DNA of 64,000 bases from Streptomyces sp. LaPpAH-108 (GCF_000373625.1 NZ_KB891998.1:1-64000), one strand, 5' to 3'; positions 20,980 through 30,370 are shown, numbered from the stretch's first letter. Numbers and translations are program-made. The notes: generated from the sequence alone by a model not told the origin.

Positions 20980-22176
20980 TCAGAGGCCGGCCGGTGCGGC
21001 CTCCTTCGCCTCCCGCTTCTCCTCCCGGCCGAGTTCCCGGCGGGCGCGGGTGAACTCTTTCGGCCGGTCCACGGCGAGGACGGCGACGGTGCGGCCGTCG
21101 CGTTCGTAGCGGGCCAGGAAGCCGTCCGGTCCGGGGGCGCCGTCGGCGAGGGTGCCCTCCGTGACGCGGACGGTGTCGCCGTCGCGGCGGCTGCCCGCGA
21201 ACTGCAGCCGGGAGCCGTACTGCTCGGACCAGAAGTACGGCACCGGGCGGCCGGTCTCCCGGGTGTGCCCGGCGAGCAGACTGGCGACGGCCGTCCGGGG
21301 CTGGAGTGTCGCGGCGGTCCAGTGCTCGGAGCGGACCCCGTCGACGCGGGCCACGTCACCGGCCGCGACCACCTGGGGCAGCCGGGTCGCACCGCCCGTG
21401 TCGCAGAGCACGCCGTCGCGCAGCGGCAGTCCCGAGCCCGCGAGCCAGTCGGTGTTGGGGGTCGCGCCGATGCCGGTGACGACGAGGTCGGCGGGGAGGG
21501 TGCGGCCGTCGGCGAGGTCCACGGCGGTGACCGCACGGGTGCCGCGCAGTGCGGCCACGCCCGTGCCGGTGAGCAACCGGACCCCGGCCCCGCGATGCAG
21601 TGCCGCGCAGACGGCGGCCAGCTCGGGCCCGAGCTGGGGCAGCAGCGGGAGCGGAGCCGCCTCCACGACGGTGACCTCATGGCCGAGTACGGCGCAGGAG
21701 GAGGCCGTCTCGGCGCCGATGAAGCCCCCGCCGATGACGACGACCCGGCGCGGGCCGCCGGTGAGCGCGGTGCGCAGGGCGCGGGCGTCGTCCAGGGTGC
21801 GCAGGGTGTGAACGCCGGTGGGTACGGGACCGGGCAGGCGGCGGGCGCGGGCCCCGGTGGCGATGACGACGCCGTCGGTGGTGAGGGTGCGGCCGGTGTG
21901 GAGCCGGACCGTGCGGGTGCGGGGGTCGAGTCCGGTCGCCCGGACGCCGAGCAGCCACTCGGCGTCGAGCGCGGCCCGGTCCTCGGCATCGGTGAGGGCG
22001 AGGCGGGACTCGTCGGCGCGGCCGGTGAGGAAGTCCTTGGACAGGGGCGGGCGGTCGTAGGGGCGGTGGGGTTCGTCGCCGACGACCACCAGCCGTCCGT
22101 CGAAGCCCTGGGCGCGCAGTTCCCGGGCGGCGTACAGCCCGGCGAGACAGGCGCCGACGACGGTCACGGTCCTCAT
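20980..22176 (-). CDS. FAD/NAD-dependent ferredoxin reductase
   Basis: A 398-residue flavoprotein of the Rieske-oxygenase reductase type. It has an N-terminal FAD fold (VTVVGACLAGLYAARELR), an NAD-binding fold (VVVIGGGFIGAETASS), the GDVARVDGV flavin-binding aspartate segment and a C-terminal dimer domain. It would pass electrons from NAD(P)H to the Rieske ferredoxin encoded just upstream. Its ATG at 22176 overlaps the stop of that gene by 4 bases. In the first FAD motif the third glycine position holds Cys (GACLAG). Its likely client is the Rieske oxygenase at 27589-28740. Confidence 0.88.
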   Translation of the reverse strand: MRTVTVVGACLAGLYAARELRAQGFDGRLVVVGDEPHRPYDRPPLSKDFLTGRADESRLALTDAEDRAALDAEWLLGVRATGLDPRTRTVRLHTGRTLTTDGVVIATGARARRLPGPVPTGVHTLRTLDDARALRTALTGGPRRVVVIGGGFIGAETASSCAVLGHEVTVVEAAPLPLLPQLGPELAAVCAALHRGAGVRLLTGTGVAALRGTRAVTAVDLADGRTLPADLVVTGIGATPNTDWLAGSGLPLRDGVLCDTGGATRLPQVVAAGDVARVDGVRSEHWTAATLQPRTAVASLLAGHTRETGRPVPYFWSEQYGSRLQFAGSRRDGDTVRVTEGTLADGAPGPDGFLARYERDGRTVAVLAVDRPKEFTRARRELGREEKREAKEAAPAGL

Positions 22177-22496
22177 GCGGCGGTGCCCTCCCACGCGGTG
22201 AGGTGGACATGGACCACGCCGTCCTCCACGGTGACGCGGTGGGTGCGCACGGGCCGCCGTGCGGGGAGGCAGGTCGGCTCGCCCGTGCGCAGATCGAAGG
22301 AGGCGGCGTGCAGCGGGCATTCGACCAGGCAGCCCTCCAGCCAGCCCTCGGAGAGGGAGGCGTCCTGATGGGTGCAGGTGTCGTCGATGGCGTACAGCTC
22401 GCCGTCGTCGGTGCGGAACACGGCGACCGGTGGGGTGGTCGCGATACGGACGGACTCGCCCTCGGGAAGGTCATCGAGGCGGCAGACGGGAATCAC
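22173..22496 (-). CDS. Rieske [2Fe-2S] ferredoxin
   Basis: A 107-residue Rieske ferredoxin with both cluster motifs: C-T-H near residue 41 and C-P-L-H about 17 residues later. The size and the absence of a catalytic domain fit the small electron-carrier subunit of a three-component ring-hydroxylating-type dioxygenase. The GTG start follows GAGGGGGG. It is translationally coupled to the reductase and divergent from the IclR regulator, with the candidate IclR operator between them. Confidence 0.9.
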   Translation of the reverse strand: MIPVCRLDDLPEGESVRIATTPPVAVFRTDDGELYAIDDTCTHQDASLSEGWLEGCLVECPLHAASFDLRTGEPTCLPARRPVRTHRVTVEDGVVHVHLTAWEGTAA

Positions 22497-22816
22497 GGGC
22501 CCCCCTCAACGGGAACACGGAAGCGGAGAGACGGAGCTTGAGAGACGAAGCTGGGGAGACGGAGCGTGAGAGATGGAGCCGAGCCGGAGAAACCGAGCTG
22601 GAGAAACCGGGCCGAAGGAGCCGGGCCGAGCGGACCGAGCCGCGGAGAACGGGCAGCCGGAACCCTTCCGGGAAACGGACTCTTCGGTAACATGATGTTT
22701 CGTATGGCGCACGTTGCTGCGCTGTGCGCAACAGAATCCGCGCGGGAGGACCGTCGCGTCAAGGGCTTCCCGCAGATGCGGCCCGAACCGGGCCGGGCGA
22801 TGGGGAGAGTTGAGCC
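22497..22816. promoter_or_regulatory. Divergent regulatory region with IclR-type operator and purine-rich repeats
   Basis: 320 bp between the ferredoxin and iclR. 22510-22640 is a purine-rich degenerate repeat (units like ggagacggagc). 22689-22699 is the palindrome aacat-g-atgtt. 22713-22732 is gttgctgcgctgtgcgcaac, with GTTGC/GCAAC arms. The 10-mer tgcgcaacag (22725-22734) recurs exactly at 23835-23844 before the dimethylglycine-oxidase gene, which suggests binding of the same regulator at both places. Confidence 0.6.
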
Positions 22817-23656
22817 ATGAGCCGCACGCAGAAGCGGTCCGGCCGCGACGGGGCGACCACGGCGGAGGCGAGCGCTCGGGAGGGCGGCGGGGGCCGGGGC
22901 AGCGCCGGGGCGGTGCAGTCGGTGGACCGCGCGGTGAGCGTGCTGGAGATCCTGGCCCGGCACGGGGAGGCGGGCGTCACTGAGATCGCCGACGAGCTGG
23001 ACGTGCACAAGTCCACGGCGTTCCGGCTGCTCGGTGTCCTGGAGAACCGGGGCCTGGTGACCCAGGCGAAGGACCGGGGCAAGTACTACCTCGGCGCCGG
23101 GGTGCTGCGCCTGGCCGGGGCGGCGGCCGTGCGCCTCGACATCTCGCAGGAGGGCGTCCCGGTCTGCCGTGAGGTGGCGGACGAGCTGGGCGAGACGGTC
23201 AACATCGCGGTCCTGGACGACGACGCGGCCGTCAACATCATGCAGGCCCGGGGCACCGCCTCGGTGACCGCGCAGAACTGGCTCGGCAGACGCAGCCCGC
23301 TGCACGCCACCTCCAGCGGCAAGGTGCTGCTCGCCCATATGCCGCCCACCTTGCGCGAGGGTCAACTCGCCCGCCCGCTGCACCGGTTCACCGAACGCAC
23401 GGTCACCGGCGCCGCGATGCTGCGGGCGGAGCTGGAGGCGGTCGTGGAGCAGGGCTACGCCATGACGGTCGAGGAGCTGGAGCTGGGCCTGGCCGCGGTG
23501 GCCGCGCCGGTCCACTCGCACGACGGCACGGTGATCGCGGCGATCACCGTGTCGGGGCCGGTGTACCGGCTGAACGCGGACCGGCTGCCGGAGGTGGCGA
23601 AGCGGACGGTGGCGGCGGGCGCCGAGTTGTCCCGCCGGATGGGGTACGGCTTCTGA
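22817..23656 (+). CDS. IclR-family transcriptional regulator
   Basis: A 279-residue IclR protein. An N-terminal winged helix (SVDRAVSVLEILARHGEAG, then VHKSTAFRLLGVLENRGLV) is followed by the effector domain with GRRSPLHATSSGKVLLAHMP and EELELGLAAVAAPVHSHDG. The ATG follows GGGAGAG. Its place between the divergent reductase/ferredoxin pair and the demethylation operon, plus a motif shared by both promoters, makes it the likely local regulator. The inducer may be betaine or a demethylation product; that is inference. Confidence 0.92.
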   Translation: MSRTQKRSGRDGATTAEASAREGGGGRGSAGAVQSVDRAVSVLEILARHGEAGVTEIADELDVHKSTAFRLLGVLENRGLVTQAKDRGKYYLGAGVLRLAGAAAVRLDISQEGVPVCREVADELGETVNIAVLDDDAAVNIMQARGTASVTAQNWLGRRSPLHATSSGKVLLAHMPPTLREGQLARPLHRFTERTVTGAAMLRAELEAVVEQGYAMTVEELELGLAAVAAPVHSHDGTVIAAITVSGPVYRLNADRLPEVAKRTVAAGAELSRRMGYGF

Positions 23657-23816
23657 CGTAGCGTCGGTTCATCTCGTCGGCACCCGCGCGGGGCACGGTC
23701 TTCCGGCCCCGCGCGGTCGTGTGTCCGGCAGATTTCGGCCGTCGGATTCCTTTTGCCAAGGGTTAACGCGCGCCCCTTGACGGCCCCGTGACGGCGTTCT
23801 CACTATGTTCCCCATC

Positions 23817-23844
23817 GCGCAACCCATCGTGCACTGCGCAACAG
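23817..23844 (+). promoter_or_regulatory. Candidate IclR operator before the betaine-demethylation operon
   Basis: Two direct gcgcaac copies (23817-23823 and 23836-23842) lie just before the ribosome site of the dimethylglycine-oxidase gene. The second is within tgcgcaacag, identical to 22725-22734 in the iclR promoter. Binding of the IclR protein is inferred from this shared motif. Confidence 0.55.
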
Positions 23845-23858
23845 GAGAGGAGCCTGTC

Positions 23859-26306
23859 GTGCCACACGAGGTGACGCCCCGCGTGGTCGTCGTCGGGGCC
23901 GGGATCGTCGGCTGTTCCCTCGCGGACGAGCTGACCGCGCGCGGCTGGACGGACGTCACCGTGCTGGACCAGGGTCCGCTGCCCGCGCCGGGCGGGTCGA
24001 CCTCCCACGCGCCGGGGCTCGTCTTCCGCACCGGTCCTTCGCGGACGCTGACGCGGTTCGCCGCGTACACCGTCGAGAAGTTCTCCTCGCTCGACGTGGG
24101 CGGGGTGCCCTGCTTCGAGCCGGTCGGCGGTCTGGAGCTGGCCACCACTCCGGAGCGGCTGGCCGACCTGCATCGCCGGGCCGGGTTCGCCGCCTCCTGG
24201 GGCGTGCCGGGCGAGGTGGTGAGCGCGGCCCGCTGCAAGGAACTGTGGCCGCTGCTCGACGAGTCGGTGGTGCTCGGCGGCTTCCACACCCCCGGCGACG
24301 GGCTGGCCCGCGCGGTGCTCGCGTGCCGTGCGCAGCTGGACCGGGCGGTCGCGCGGGGCGCCCGCTTCCTGGACCGGCACACGGTGACGGGTGTCGAGCG
24401 CGCGGACGGCCGGGTGACCGGTGTACACACCGACCGGGGCTTCTTCGCGGCCGATCACGTCGTCTCGGCGGCCGGGTTCTGGGGTCCGGTCGTCGGCCGG
24501 ATGGCCGGGGTCGACGTGCCGCTGCAGCCGCTGGCGCACCAGTACGCCCGGACCCGGCCGCTGCCCGAGCTGAGCGGGGCGACCGCCGAGGCGACGCGGC
24601 CGATCCTGCGCTTCCAGGACGCCGACCTGTACTTCCGTGAGCACGGCGACCGGATCGGCATCGGCTCGTACGCGCACCGGCCGCTGCCCGTGGACCCGTT
24701 CGCGGTGCCGCCGTACGACGAGGCGCGGGCGGCGGGCCGGGAGATGCCGTCCTCGTACCCGTTCACCGAGGAGGACTGGGCGCCGAGCTGGGCGGAGTGC
24801 CGGCGGCTGCTGCCCGCGCTGCGCAAGGCGGAGATCGAGAGCGGGTTCAACGGGGTGTTCTCCTTCACCCCGGACGGGATGCCGGTGCTCGGGGAGTCCC
24901 GTGAACTGCGCGGGTTCTGGCTGGCCGAGGCGGTGTGGGTGACGCACTCGGCCGGGGTGGCGCGGGCGGTGGCCGAGTGGATGGTGAACGGGCGCCCGTC
25001 GATCGACGTGCACGACTGCGATGTCACGCGATTCGAGGAAGCGCAGCGTTCACAGGCGTACGTCCGTGAACGCGGTTCACAGCAGTTCATCGAGGTGTAC
25101 GACGTCATCCACCCGCTCCAGCCGATGGAGCGGCCACGGCCGCTGCGCGTGAGCCCCTTCTACCCACGCCAGCAGGAGCTGGGCGCGTACTTCCTGGAGG
25201 GCGGCGGCTGGGAGCGCCCGCACTGGTACGAGGCGAACGCCCCGCTCGTGGCGGACCTCGGGGACGTTCCGGCGCGCGACGCCTGGTCCGCCCGCCACTG
25301 GTCCCCCGTCGCCGCCGCCGAGGCCCGCGCCACCCGGGAGCGCGTCGCCCTCTACGACATGACCCCGCTGCGCCGCCTGGAGGTCACCGGCCCCGGCGCG
25401 CTCGCCTTCCTGGACCGCATGACCAGCAACAACCTCCGCAAGAAGCCCGGCGCGGTCACCTACACCCTGCTCCTGGACGAGTCCGGCGGCATCCGCTCCG
25501 ACCTGACCGTCGCCCGCCTGGGCCCCGAGCACTTCCAGGTCGGCGCCAACTCCCCCGCCGACCTCGACCACCTGCTCCGCCAGGCGCCCGGCACCCTCCA
25601 CATCCGGGACATCACCTCCGGCACCTGCTGCGTCGGCGTCTGGGGCCCGCTCGCCCGTGACCTGGTCCAGCCGCTGACCGGTGACGACTTCTCCCACGAG
25701 GGCTTCGGCTACTTCCGTGCCAAGCGGACCCACCTCGGACACGTGCCGGTCACGGCGCTGCGGCTGAGCTATGTGGGGGAACTCGGCTGGGAGCTGTACA
25801 CGACCGCCGACCTGGGGCTCAGGCTCTGGGACACGCTGTGGGAGGCGGGCCGCGGCCTCGGGGTGATCGCCGCGGGCCGCTCCGCCTTCGACTCGCTGCG
25901 GCTGGAGAAGGGCTACCGCGCCTGGGGCACCGACATGACCGCCGAAGACACCCCCTACGAGGCGGGCCTCGGCTTCGCGGTCCGCATGGACAAGGAGCAC
26001 TTCACCGGGCAGGAGGCCCTGCGCACCCGGCCGGAACCCACCCGCGCGCTGACCCCGCTGCTGCTCGACGACCCGGCCGCCGTGGTCCTCGGCAAGGAGC
26101 CGGTGCACCTGGACGGCGTCCCGGCCGGGTACGTGACCAGCGCGGGCTACGGCTACACGCTGGGCCGGTGTGTCGCCTACGCCTGGCTGCCGACCGGGCT
26201 CGCCCCGGGCACCGGCGTGCACATCGAGTACTTCGGCGAGAAGCTTCCGGCGACGGTGACCGAGGAGCCGCTGTTCGACCCCGGGATGACCCGCATCCGC
26301 CGCTGA
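23859..26306 (+). CDS. Dimethylglycine oxidase/sarcosine dehydrogenase-type flavoprotein (FAD + GcvT)
   Basis: An 815-residue two-part enzyme. The N-terminal half is a DAO-type FAD domain (VVVVGAGIVGCSLADEL, then GGSTSHAPGLVF with His50 at the place where family members hold FAD covalently). The C-terminal half (about 440-815) is a GcvT/aminomethyltransferase domain that would capture the released one-carbon unit on tetrahydrofolate (FLDRMTSNNLRKKPGAVTYTLLLDESGGI, and GYRAWGTDMTAEDTP near the end). It should demethylate dimethylglycine to sarcosine. GTG 23859 is chosen for the AGGAGAGG upstream. It is the first gene of a run with sarcosine oxidase and the Rieske oxygenase. Confidence 0.9.
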   Translation: MPHEVTPRVVVVGAGIVGCSLADELTARGWTDVTVLDQGPLPAPGGSTSHAPGLVFRTGPSRTLTRFAAYTVEKFSSLDVGGVPCFEPVGGLELATTPERLADLHRRAGFAASWGVPGEVVSAARCKELWPLLDESVVLGGFHTPGDGLARAVLACRAQLDRAVARGARFLDRHTVTGVERADGRVTGVHTDRGFFAADHVVSAAGFWGPVVGRMAGVDVPLQPLAHQYARTRPLPELSGATAEATRPILRFQDADLYFREHGDRIGIGSYAHRPLPVDPFAVPPYDEARAAGREMPSSYPFTEEDWAPSWAECRRLLPALRKAEIESGFNGVFSFTPDGMPVLGESRELRGFWLAEAVWVTHSAGVARAVAEWMVNGRPSIDVHDCDVTRFEEAQRSQAYVRERGSQQFIEVYDVIHPLQPMERPRPLRVSPFYPRQQELGAYFLEGGGWERPHWYEANAPLVADLGDVPARDAWSARHWSPVAAAEARATRERVALYDMTPLRRLEVTGPGALAFLDRMTSNNLRKKPGAVTYTLLLDESGGIRSDLTVARLGPEHFQVGANSPADLDHLLRQAPGTLHIRDITSGTCCVGVWGPLARDLVQPLTGDDFSHEGFGYFRAKRTHLGHVPVTALRLSYVGELGWELYTTADLGLRLWDTLWEAGRGLGVIAAGRSAFDSLRLEKGYRAWGTDMTAEDTPYEAGLGFAVRMDKEHFTGQEALRTRPEPTRALTPLLLDDPAAVVLGKEPVHLDGVPAGYVTSAGYGYTLGRCVAYAWLPTGLAPGTGVHIEYFGEKLPATVTEEPLFDPGMTRIRR

Positions 26307-26422
26307 CCGGCCCCGCCACACCGGCCGACCGCGCCACGGGCCGCCCCCGCCACGGGCCCGCCCCACCACCGGCCGACCCCGCCACCGCCTCGCCGACCCG
26401 TCCCCCTCAGGAGGTCCGCACC

Positions 26423-27592
26423 GTGTCCCCCGCTCACGACGTGATCGTCATCGGCCTCGGCGGCATGGGCAGCGCCGCCGCCCGTCACCTGTCCGCGCGC
26501 GGCGCCCGCGTGCTCGGCCTGGAGAAGTTCGGCCCCGCGCACAACCGGGGCTCCAGCCACGGCGGTTCGCGCATCACCCGGCAGTCGTACTTCGAGGACC
26601 CGGCGTACGTGCCACTGCTGCAGCGCGCCTACGAGCTGTACGAGGACGTGGAGCGGGCCACCGGGAGGGAGATCGCGACCCTGTGCGGCGGTGTGATGGT
26701 CGGACCGCCCGACTCGCGCACCGTCGCCGGTTCCCTGCGCTCGGCCACCGAGTGGGACCTGCCCCACGAGCTGCTGGACGCCAAGGAGATCCGCCGCCGC
26801 TTCCCGACCCTGAACCCGCACGACGACGAGGTGGCGCTGTACGAGGCGAAGGCGGGCCTGGTCCGCCCCGAGACCATGGTCTCCGCCCACCTCGAACTGG
26901 CCGCCGGGCAGGGCGCCGACCTGCGCTTCGAGGAGCCGGTGCTGAGCTGGGAGCCGTACGGGGACGGCGTACGCGTCCACACCGCGCGCGAGTCGTACAC
27001 GGCCGGGCAGCTCGTCATCTGCCCCGGCGCGTGGGCGCCCCAACTGCTGGCCGATATCGGCGTGCCGGTCACCGTGGAGCGGCAGGTCATGTACTGGTTC
27101 CAGCCGAAGGGCGGCACGGAGCCGTTCGTGCCGGAGCGGCATCCCGTCTACATCTGGGAGGACGCGCGGGGCGTCCAGGTGTACGGCTTCCCGGCCATCG
27201 ACGGGCCCCGACTCGGCGCCAAGGTCGCCTTCTTCAGGAAGGGCCAGGTCACCACCCCGGAGACCATCGACCGGACCGTGCACGAGCACGAGGTGCAGGC
27301 CATGGCGGACCACATGTCCCGCTGCATCCCCGATCTGCCGGGCACCTTCCTCAAGGCCGCGACCTGCATGTACTCCAACACGCCCGACGAACACTTCGTG
27401 ATCGCCCGCCATCCCGCACACCCCGGGTCGGTCACCGTGGCCTGCGGGTTCTCCGGGCACGGCTTCAAGTTCGTGCCGGTCGTCGGCGAGATCCTGGCCG
27501 ACCTGGCGCTGACCGGCGAGACCGCGCACCCGATCGGCCTGTTCGACCCCGCTCGCTTCGCTGCCACCCCGGACCCAGGAGACCGCCCGTGA
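26423..27592 (+). CDS. Monomeric sarcosine oxidase / N-methyl amino acid oxidase
   Basis: A 389-residue MSOX-type flavoenzyme that oxidatively removes an N-methyl group (sarcosine to glycine, formaldehyde and H2O2). The N-terminus has DVIVIGLGGMGSAAARHL and FGPAHNRGSSHGGSRITR. The cysteine that binds FAD covalently in this family is in ATCMYSNTPDEHFVI and falls at residue 315. N-methyltryptophan oxidase has the same fold, but the context favours sarcosine. The GTG start has AGGAGGT 8 bases before it. The stop overlaps the next start by 4 bases (GTGA). Confidence 0.9.
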   Translation: MSPAHDVIVIGLGGMGSAAARHLSARGARVLGLEKFGPAHNRGSSHGGSRITRQSYFEDPAYVPLLQRAYELYEDVERATGREIATLCGGVMVGPPDSRTVAGSLRSATEWDLPHELLDAKEIRRRFPTLNPHDDEVALYEAKAGLVRPETMVSAHLELAAGQGADLRFEEPVLSWEPYGDGVRVHTARESYTAGQLVICPGAWAPQLLADIGVPVTVERQVMYWFQPKGGTEPFVPERHPVYIWEDARGVQVYGFPAIDGPRLGAKVAFFRKGQVTTPETIDRTVHEHEVQAMADHMSRCIPDLPGTFLKAATCMYSNTPDEHFVIARHPAHPGSVTVACGFSGHGFKFVPVVGEILADLALTGETAHPIGLFDPARFAATPDPGDRP

Positions 27593-28740
27593 CGACGACC
27601 CCGATCTCCCCGGCGGGCCCGCTCCCGCCGAGCCTCGTCGCCACCCTCCCCGGCGGCCATTACACCGATCCGGAGATCTTCCGGCGCGAGCAGGCGGCCC
27701 TGTTCGAGTCTCTGTGGATGTGCGTGGTGCGGGCCGCCGACCTGGACCGGCCCGGCGCGTTCCGCACCGTCCAGGTGGGCCGCGAGAGCGTCGTCGTCAC
27801 CCGGAGCCGCACCGGCGAGCTGCGGGCCTTCCTCAATGTGTGCCGCCACCGGGGCGCCCGGCTGTGCGTGGAGGAGTCGGGGCAGGTGCGCCGGAACCTC
27901 CAATGCCCGTACCACGCCTGGACGTACGACCTGGAAGGGCGCCTGATCGCCGCGCCGAACCTGGTGAAGATGCCGGACGTGGACCGCGACCGGTACGGCC
28001 TGGTCAAGGTGGCCCTGCGCGAATGGCTCGGCTACGCCTGGGTGTGTCTGGCCGACGACCCGCCCTCCTTCGAGGACACCGTGGTCCACGCGGCCGTCGA
28101 ACGGCTCGGTGACCGGGCCGCCGTCGAGCACTACGGCACCGAGCGGCTGGCCCTCGGCAAGCGCGTCACCTACGACGTGAAGGCCAACTGGAAGCTGATC
28201 GTCGAGAACTTCATGGAGTGCTACCACTGCGCCACGATCCACCCCGAACTCACCGAGGTGCTGCCGGAGTTCGCGGAGGGGTACGCGGCGCAGTACTACG
28301 TGGGCCACGGCGCGGAGTTCGGCACCGGCATCGAGGGTTTCACGGTGGACGGCAGCGCGGGCTTCGGCAAACTCCCCGAGGTGAGCGCGGACCAGGACCG
28401 CCGCTACTACGCGATCACGGTCAAGCCGACGGTGTTCGTGAACCTCGTGCCCGACCACGTCATCCTGCACCGCATGTTCCCGCTGGCCGAGGACCGCACG
28501 GTGGTGGAGTGCGACTGGCTGTACGCGCCGGAGGTGGTGGCGTCGGGGGCGGACATCTCGAAGTCGGTGGAGCTGTTCCACCGGGTCAACGAGCAGGACT
28601 TCGCGGCGTGCGAGCGCACTCAACCGGCGATGTCCTCCCGCGCCTACCGGGCGGGCGGGGTGCTGGTGCCCAGCGAGCACCACATCGGCGGCTTCCATGC
28701 GTGGCTGCTGGCCGCGCTGGACAACAACTCCCGTGACTGA
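27589..28740 (+). CDS. Rieske oxygenase, likely glycine-betaine demethylase (GbcA-like)
   Basis: A 383-residue aromatic-ring-hydroxylating-type oxygenase alpha subunit. The Rieske centre is C-R-H-R-G-A near residue 82 and C-P-Y-H-A-W about 20 residues later. The mononuclear iron site is NFMECYHCATIHPEL with the HxxxxH pair. The family includes choline monooxygenase and the glycine-betaine demethylase GbcA. Coupling to dimethylglycine and sarcosine oxidases points to betaine demethylation. The GTG at 27589 overlaps the sarcosine oxidase stop. Electron supply presumably comes from the ferredoxin and reductase 5 kb away. Confidence 0.85.
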   Translation: MTTTPISPAGPLPPSLVATLPGGHYTDPEIFRREQAALFESLWMCVVRAADLDRPGAFRTVQVGRESVVVTRSRTGELRAFLNVCRHRGARLCVEESGQVRRNLQCPYHAWTYDLEGRLIAAPNLVKMPDVDRDRYGLVKVALREWLGYAWVCLADDPPSFEDTVVHAAVERLGDRAAVEHYGTERLALGKRVTYDVKANWKLIVENFMECYHCATIHPELTEVLPEFAEGYAAQYYVGHGAEFGTGIEGFTVDGSAGFGKLPEVSADQDRRYYAITVKPTVFVNLVPDHVILHRMFPLAEDRTVVECDWLYAPEVVASGADISKSVELFHRVNEQDFAACERTQPAMSSRAYRAGGVLVPSEHHIGGFHAWLLAALDNNSRD

Positions 28741-28804
28741 AAACCGAATTCACGGGTAGCCGCCACCCGCCCCTCCACTCCCAGGCCCCTCAGGAGTCCA
28801 CTCG

Positions 28805-30370
28805 ATGACCACCACCGAGCCGTCGCCCGGTTCGCACCACCACGACGACACCGAGCTGGCCGAGTTCGGCTACCGGCCCGAACTCAAGCGCACGCTGGGC
28901 AACTTCCACACCTTCGCCGCCGGGATCAGCTACATCTCCATCCTGACCGGCACCTTCCAGCTGTTCTACTTCGGCTACGGCAGCGGCGGTCCGGCGTACT
29001 GGTGGTCGTGGCCGATGGTGTTCCTGGGCCAGTTCGCGGTCGCCCTGTGCTTCGCGGAGCTGGCCGCCCGGCATCCGGTGGCGGGCTCGGTCTACAACTG
29101 GTCGAAGAAGATAGGCAATCGGCACCTGGGCTGGCTCGCCGGGTGGATGATGCTGATCGCCTCCATCGTGTCCATCGCGGCGGTCGCCCTCGCCTATCAG
29201 CTGACGCTCCCTCAGATCTCGTCCGCCTTCCAGTTCGTGGGCGACGGCACGGGCACCTACGACGTGGCGACCAACGCGGTGGTCCTGGCTGCCGTGCTGA
29301 TCCTGTTCACCACGCTGGTCAACGCCTTCGGGGTGCGGCTGATGGCCACGATCAACGCGGCGGGCGTGTTCATCGAGCTGATCGCGAGCGTGGTGCTGAT
29401 CATCGCGTTCGCCGTACACATCACGCGCGGCCCGGGGGTCGTGCTGCACACGAACGGCACCGGCTCCGGCCACAGCGCCGGATACCTCGGCGCCTTCCTG
29501 GTGGCCTCGCTGGCGTCGGCGTACGTCATGTACGGCTTCGACACGGCGGCCTCGCTCGGCGAGGAGTCGCTGAACCCCTCGCGCAACGCCCCGCGCGCCA
29601 TCGTCCGCGCGGTGGTCGCCTCCTTCGTGCTCGGCGGGCTGGTGCTGCTCCTCGCGCTGATGAGCGTGTCGAGCCTGAAGGGCGACAAGCTGTCCACGGA
29701 CGGGCTTCAGTACGTGGTGCTCGACGTGCTCGGGCCGACGGCGGGCAAGGCGATGCTGTGGTGCGTGCTGATCGCGGTCACGGTGTGCGCGCTCGCGGTG
29801 CACACGGCGGCGATCCGGCTGGCCTTCGCGATGGCCCGCGACAACAACCTGCCCGGCTCCGCACTGCTGGCCCGGGTGAGCCCGCGCTTCCGCACCCCGG
29901 TGCTGCCCGCCGTGCTCATCGGGGTCCTCGCGCTGGCGATCCTGGTGGTCAACATCCGTCAGCCGCAGATCTTCACGGTGGTCACCAGCATCGGCATCGT
30001 CATGATCTACCTCGCCTATCTGGGCGTCACCGCGCCGATGCTGATCGCGCGGCTGCGCGGGAAGTGGCGTCCGGCGGCGGACGGCAAGTTCTCGCTCGGC
30101 CGCTGGGGGCTGTTCGTCAACATCGTCGCGGTGCTGTGGGGCGCGGGCATGACGCTCAACCTGCTCTGGCCGCGCGCCGCGGTCTACAACGCGACCGCGC
30201 CGTACCACTGGTATCTGCGCTGGGGCGCGGTGCTGTTCGTGGCCGTGATCGCCGGGGGCGGCTTCGCCTACTACTGGTGCGTCCAGCGCCACCGCACCGG
30301 GGTGCTCGCCGGGCACCGGCTGGAGGAGTCCGCACCGGAAACGGCGCTGGACGCCCCGGCCGGCGACTGA
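28805..30370 (+). CDS. APC-superfamily permease of the betaine locus
   Basis: A 521-residue membrane protein with about 12 hydrophobic segments and an amino acid/polyamine/organocation-type start: ELKRTLGNFHTFAAGISYIS in helix 1, then the YGFDTAASLGEESLNPSRNAPRAIV segment in the middle. The N-terminus is polar with a HHHDD stretch. The ATG follows AGGAGT. It lies 64 bp after the Rieske gene in the same direction, so uptake of betaine, choline or a related amine is likely; the exact substrate is inference. It converges with the SMC-like operon 40 bp downstream. Confidence 0.87.
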   Translation: MTTTEPSPGSHHHDDTELAEFGYRPELKRTLGNFHTFAAGISYISILTGTFQLFYFGYGSGGPAYWWSWPMVFLGQFAVALCFAELAARHPVAGSVYNWSKKIGNRHLGWLAGWMMLIASIVSIAAVALAYQLTLPQISSAFQFVGDGTGTYDVATNAVVLAAVLILFTTLVNAFGVRLMATINAAGVFIELIASVVLIIAFAVHITRGPGVVLHTNGTGSGHSAGYLGAFLVASLASAYVMYGFDTAASLGEESLNPSRNAPRAIVRAVVASFVLGGLVLLLALMSVSSLKGDKLSTDGLQYVVLDVLGPTAGKAMLWCVLIAVTVCALAVHTAAIRLAFAMARDNNLPGSALLARVSPRFRTPVLPAVLIGVLALAILVVNIRQPQIFTVVTSIGIVMIYLAYLGVTAPMLIARLRGKWRPAADGKFSLGRWGLFVNIVAVLWGAGMTLNLLWPRAAVYNATAPYHWYLRWGAVLFVAVIAGGGFAYYWCVQRHRTGVLAGHRLEESAPETALDAPAGD

